Assembly: GCA_022833215.1 (NCBI GenBank)
Contig: JAIPUZ010000073.1
Span: 1-39,373, forward strand
DNA length: 39,373 bases
Reading direction: 5' to 3'
Source of the DNA: Mesorhizobium sp.
GTDB taxonomy: Bacteria > Pseudomonadota > Alphaproteobacteria > Rhizobiales > Rhizobiaceae
Shown: in pieces, positions 36,191 to 39,373 of the stretch
Position numbering within the stretch: position 1 is the stretch's first letter
Layout of the letters: each line of letters begins with the position of its first letter
The notes under the pieces: generated by a model
The model's database searches: none
Seen by the model: the letters and a program-made list of their open reading frames with translations, nothing else
What the model was told of the DNA's origin: nothing
Made by a program: the position numbers and the translations under genes

Positions 36191-36251
36191 GATGTGGGCG
36201 GCTTCTAGCGCCGCCCGTCGTCAATAGCAAGCCTCTTTAGCCTGCTTTTTT

Positions 36252-36279
36252 CATGCCGCGCATAAAAAATCGCGGCATG
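36252..36279. repeat. Perfect 9-bp inverted repeat after the FYDLN-acid gene
   Basis: CATGCCGCG (36252-36260) and CGCGGCATG (36271-36279) flank the AT-rich spacer CATAAAAAAT. It lies 15 bp after the FYDLN-acid stop. On the minus strand A residues follow the stem and the T tract is in the loop. It is therefore not a textbook terminator and could instead stabilise the mRNA 3' end. Confidence 0.55.
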
Positions 36280-36294
36280 TGGACAGAGGCCCGC

Positions 36295-36684
36295 TTAGAG
36301 CTCGTCGTCCTCGTCGTCGCCGACGCCGATCATGTCGGCAACGTCGTCGTCGCCTTCTTCCTCGTCGGCAAGGAAGGTGTCGTCGTCATCGTCGCCCAGA
36401 TCGACATCGTCGTCGTCGTCACCGAGATCCGGCAGATCGTCGTCCTTGGAATCGCCGTCGGCGTCTTCCAGCGGAACCAGCACGGCGCCTTCTTCCTCGG
36501 CGTCGAGCTCCTTCTCGGCCACATCGTCCTCTTCCTCGAGGATCGAAGCCTTGCTGTCCTCGAAATAGGAGCGCGGATAGGTCTTGCCCGTATAGGGAGA
36601 GACGACCGGGTCCTTGTTCAGATCGTAGAATTTCTGGCCCGTTTCCGGGTCGATTCGTTTGGTGCCAAGTTCGGGTTTTGCCAC
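36295..36684 (-). CDS. FYDLN-acid domain protein (TIGR02300-like)
   Basis: A 129-residue, very acidic alphaproteobacterial protein of unknown function. The conserved N-terminal domain reads MAKPELGTKRIDPETGQKFY then DLNKDPVVSPYTGKTYPRSYF, which names the family. From about residue 50 the sequence is almost entirely Asp/Glu with repeated DDDD runs, and the protein ends DDEDDEL. Family members are usually encoded next to aroA, as here, where the two genes are divergent with 196 bp between them. Such acidic tails suggest binding to basic partners or metal ions, but no function is established. The start at 36684 is set by the conserved MAKPELG N-terminus. Confidence 0.92.
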   Translation of the reverse strand: MAKPELGTKRIDPETGQKFYDLNKDPVVSPYTGKTYPRSYFEDSKASILEEEDDVAEKELDAEEEGAVLVPLEDADGDSKDDDLPDLGDDDDDVDLGDDDDDTFLADEEEGDDDVADMIGVGDDEDDEL

Positions 36685-36841
36685 GACAAGCCTCGTCGAA
36701 AAAAGTCTGGTCCCCTTAACGGCTCATTGTAAGCCTGTCAAAGCCAAATGCCGCCACGGGAAAACGGGAGTTTCCCGCAACTTGCCGAGGGGGATGACCG
36801 TCGCCGCGGGCCGTGATACGAGACCGCCGCGCTGTCTTTGA

Positions 36842-38241
<1,400 letters not shown>

Positions 38242-38242
<1 letters not shown>

Positions 38243-38904
38243 TGGCCAGCCCGCTCGCCTCTGCGCTGGTCATCGCCATCGATGGACCCGCCGCGTCCGG
38301 CAAGGGCACGCTGGCGCGGCGGCTGGCCGATTATTACCACCTCCCGCATCTCGACACCGGCCTCACCTACCGGGCGGTTGCCCATATGCTGCTGGCGAAA
38401 GGCTGGCCGCTCGGCGATGCACCGCATGCGGTGGAGGCGGCACATCTCGTCGATCTGGGCGGGCTCGACCGCACCGTCCTTTCGGCCCATGCCGTGGGTG
38501 AGGCGGCCTCGAAGATCGCCGTCATTCCGGAGGTGCGGCGCATATTGGTCGACAAGCAGCGCGCCTTCGCAGCGCAACCCTCCGGCGCCGTGCTGGACGG
38601 TCGTGACATCGGCACGGTCGTGTGCCCGGATGCCACAGTGAAGCTCTACGTCACGGCGAGCGCCGAGGTGCGGGCGCGGCGTCGGCTGGCGGAGATCGAG
38701 GCCAGGGACGGCAGCGGCGATTTCGCCACCATCCTGGCCGATATCGTGCGCCGCGACGAGCGCGACATGGGCCGCGCCGACTCGCCGTTGCGCCCTGCCG
38801 CCGATGCGCACTTGCTCGACACCAGCGAAATGGATATAGAAACCGCGTTTCTTGCCGCCAGAGCCATCATCGATGATATAGTGGCGACAGGAAGCGAAGC
38901 CTGA
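38242..38904 (+). CDS. cmk: Cytidylate kinase Cmk
   Basis: Phosphorylates CMP and dCMP with ATP. The 220-residue protein has the P-loop [17 protein letters not shown] (about 12-28), [11 protein letters not shown] for CMP binding and [10 protein letters not shown]. The lid region is [12 protein letters not shown] through [14 protein letters not shown]. Its start overlaps the aroA stop (TAATG), so the two are translationally coupled. The aroA-cmk-rpsA order is widespread in proteobacteria. Confidence 0.97.
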
Positions 38905-39102
38905 GCGGAACTTGATCGGCGCATTCGCCTGAAAAATCCCCGTTCGGCACCAGACTGAAACCGCCTGCCGGCACTCCGCGCGCCGTACTTCCGACCATCC
39001 TCTGGTGGTCTGGGCCCGAAGGGTCCGGGAATGTCGGTCAGGCAAACGCAACGCGAACCCACGGCGCCTGCCTCCTTCAGGAGAGGCATTTCAGGAGAAC
39101 AT
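38905..39102. other. rpsA leader / cmk-rpsA intergenic region
   Basis: This 198-bp stretch precedes rpsA and ends with a strong AGGAGAA ribosome site at 39092-39098. The rpsA leader is a known site of autogenous control by S1 in other proteobacteria, so regulation may reside here. I see no gene and no convincing hairpin. Confidence 0.4.
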
Positions 39103-39373
39103 ATGTCAGTTTCAAACCCCACTCGCGACGATTTCGCGAGCCTGCTCGAAGAATCCTTCGCCGACGGTCATGCCGGTGAGGGCCAGGTCGTCCGCGGCAT
39201 CGTTACCGCCATTGAAAAGGACATGGCCATCATCGATGTCGGCCTGAAGGTCGAAGGCCGCGTTCCGCTGAAGGAATTCGGCGCCAAGGCCAAGGACGGC
39301 ACGCTGAAGGTCGGCGACACCGTCGAGGTCTATGTCGAGCGCATCGAGAACGCGCTGGGCGAGGCCATGCTGT
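39103..39373 (+). CDS. rpsA: 30S ribosomal protein S1 (partial, 5' end)
   Basis: The first 90 codons of RpsA, which binds mRNA on the small ribosomal subunit. The N-terminus MSVSNPTRDDFASLLEESF is followed by the first S1 domain (GQVVRGIVTAIEKDMAIIDV, GLKVEGRVPLKEF, VGDTVEVYVERIEN). The gene continues beyond the right edge. AGGAGAA lies just upstream of the ATG. Its position after cmk is the conserved bacterial arrangement. Confidence 0.96.
   Translation, partial: MSVSNPTRDDFASLLEESFADGHAGEGQVVRGIVTAIEKDMAIIDVGLKVEGRVPLKEFGAKAKDGTLKVGDTVEVYVERIENALGEAML

Overview
The window looks like the chromosome of a GC-rich alphaproteobacterium of the Rhizobiales, most likely near Mesorhizobium/Phyllobacteriaceae or Sinorhizobium. 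The evidence is the CbrA-type kinase lying between acetoacetyl-CoA synthetase and phasin genes (an order I recall from Sinorhizobium meliloti), a class II (CP4-like) EPSP synthase in an aroA-cmk-rpsA run, a FYDLN-acid protein, an alphaproteobacterial tRNA-His (A73, no G-1) and rhizobial-type promoters. I see no insertion sequence, prophage, integrase or CRISPR array.

Layout. 1-4079: histidine utilisation, with hutI-hutH leftward (hutH runs off the left edge), hutF-hutC rightward, and a HutC-like operator between them. 4087-8820: a compact leftward four-gene operon encoding an AsnB-type amidotransferase, a stand-alone acyl carrier protein, an AMP-forming acid ligase and a divergent glutaminase-less NadE-like enzyme. 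It looks like an uncharacterised small-molecule or amide-forming pathway and is the most interesting coding locus here. 9103-11703: a Tat/lipobox L,D-transpeptidase-like protein convergent with an AsmA-family protein. 11893-18347: acetoacetyl-CoA synthetase, a candidate short stand-alone transcript (structured RNA and/or 19-codon ORF) with its own terminator, the cell-cycle kinase CbrA with a CtrA-like box upstream, and a phasin with repeated TGCATTGCA sites. 18505-18581: tRNA-His.

18748-26088: a regulon-like block made of a SorC-family regulator, a SurE-family phosphatase, a class III metallophosphodiesterase and a Ugp-like ABC importer (ATPase, binding protein, two permeases). The two divergent intergenic regions share an AATATTGAAC element. 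I infer import and stepwise hydrolysis of an organophosphate, possibly a glycerophosphodiester. 26110-27723: a small lipoprotein and a membrane GGDEF protein preceded by a perfect 10-bp inverted repeat. 27860-32617: a cell-surface-signalling set (ECF sigma, FecR-type anti-sigma, STN-containing TonB-dependent receptor), probably for heme or iron.

32820-39373: core genes. These are a soluble FtsK paralogue, a small hypothetical protein, tRNA-Ala(GGC), the FYDLN-acid protein, aroA, cmk and the 5' end of rpsA. Long open frames opposite many genes are codon-bias shadows and were left out. Protein family calls rest on motifs read by eye; no database search was run.
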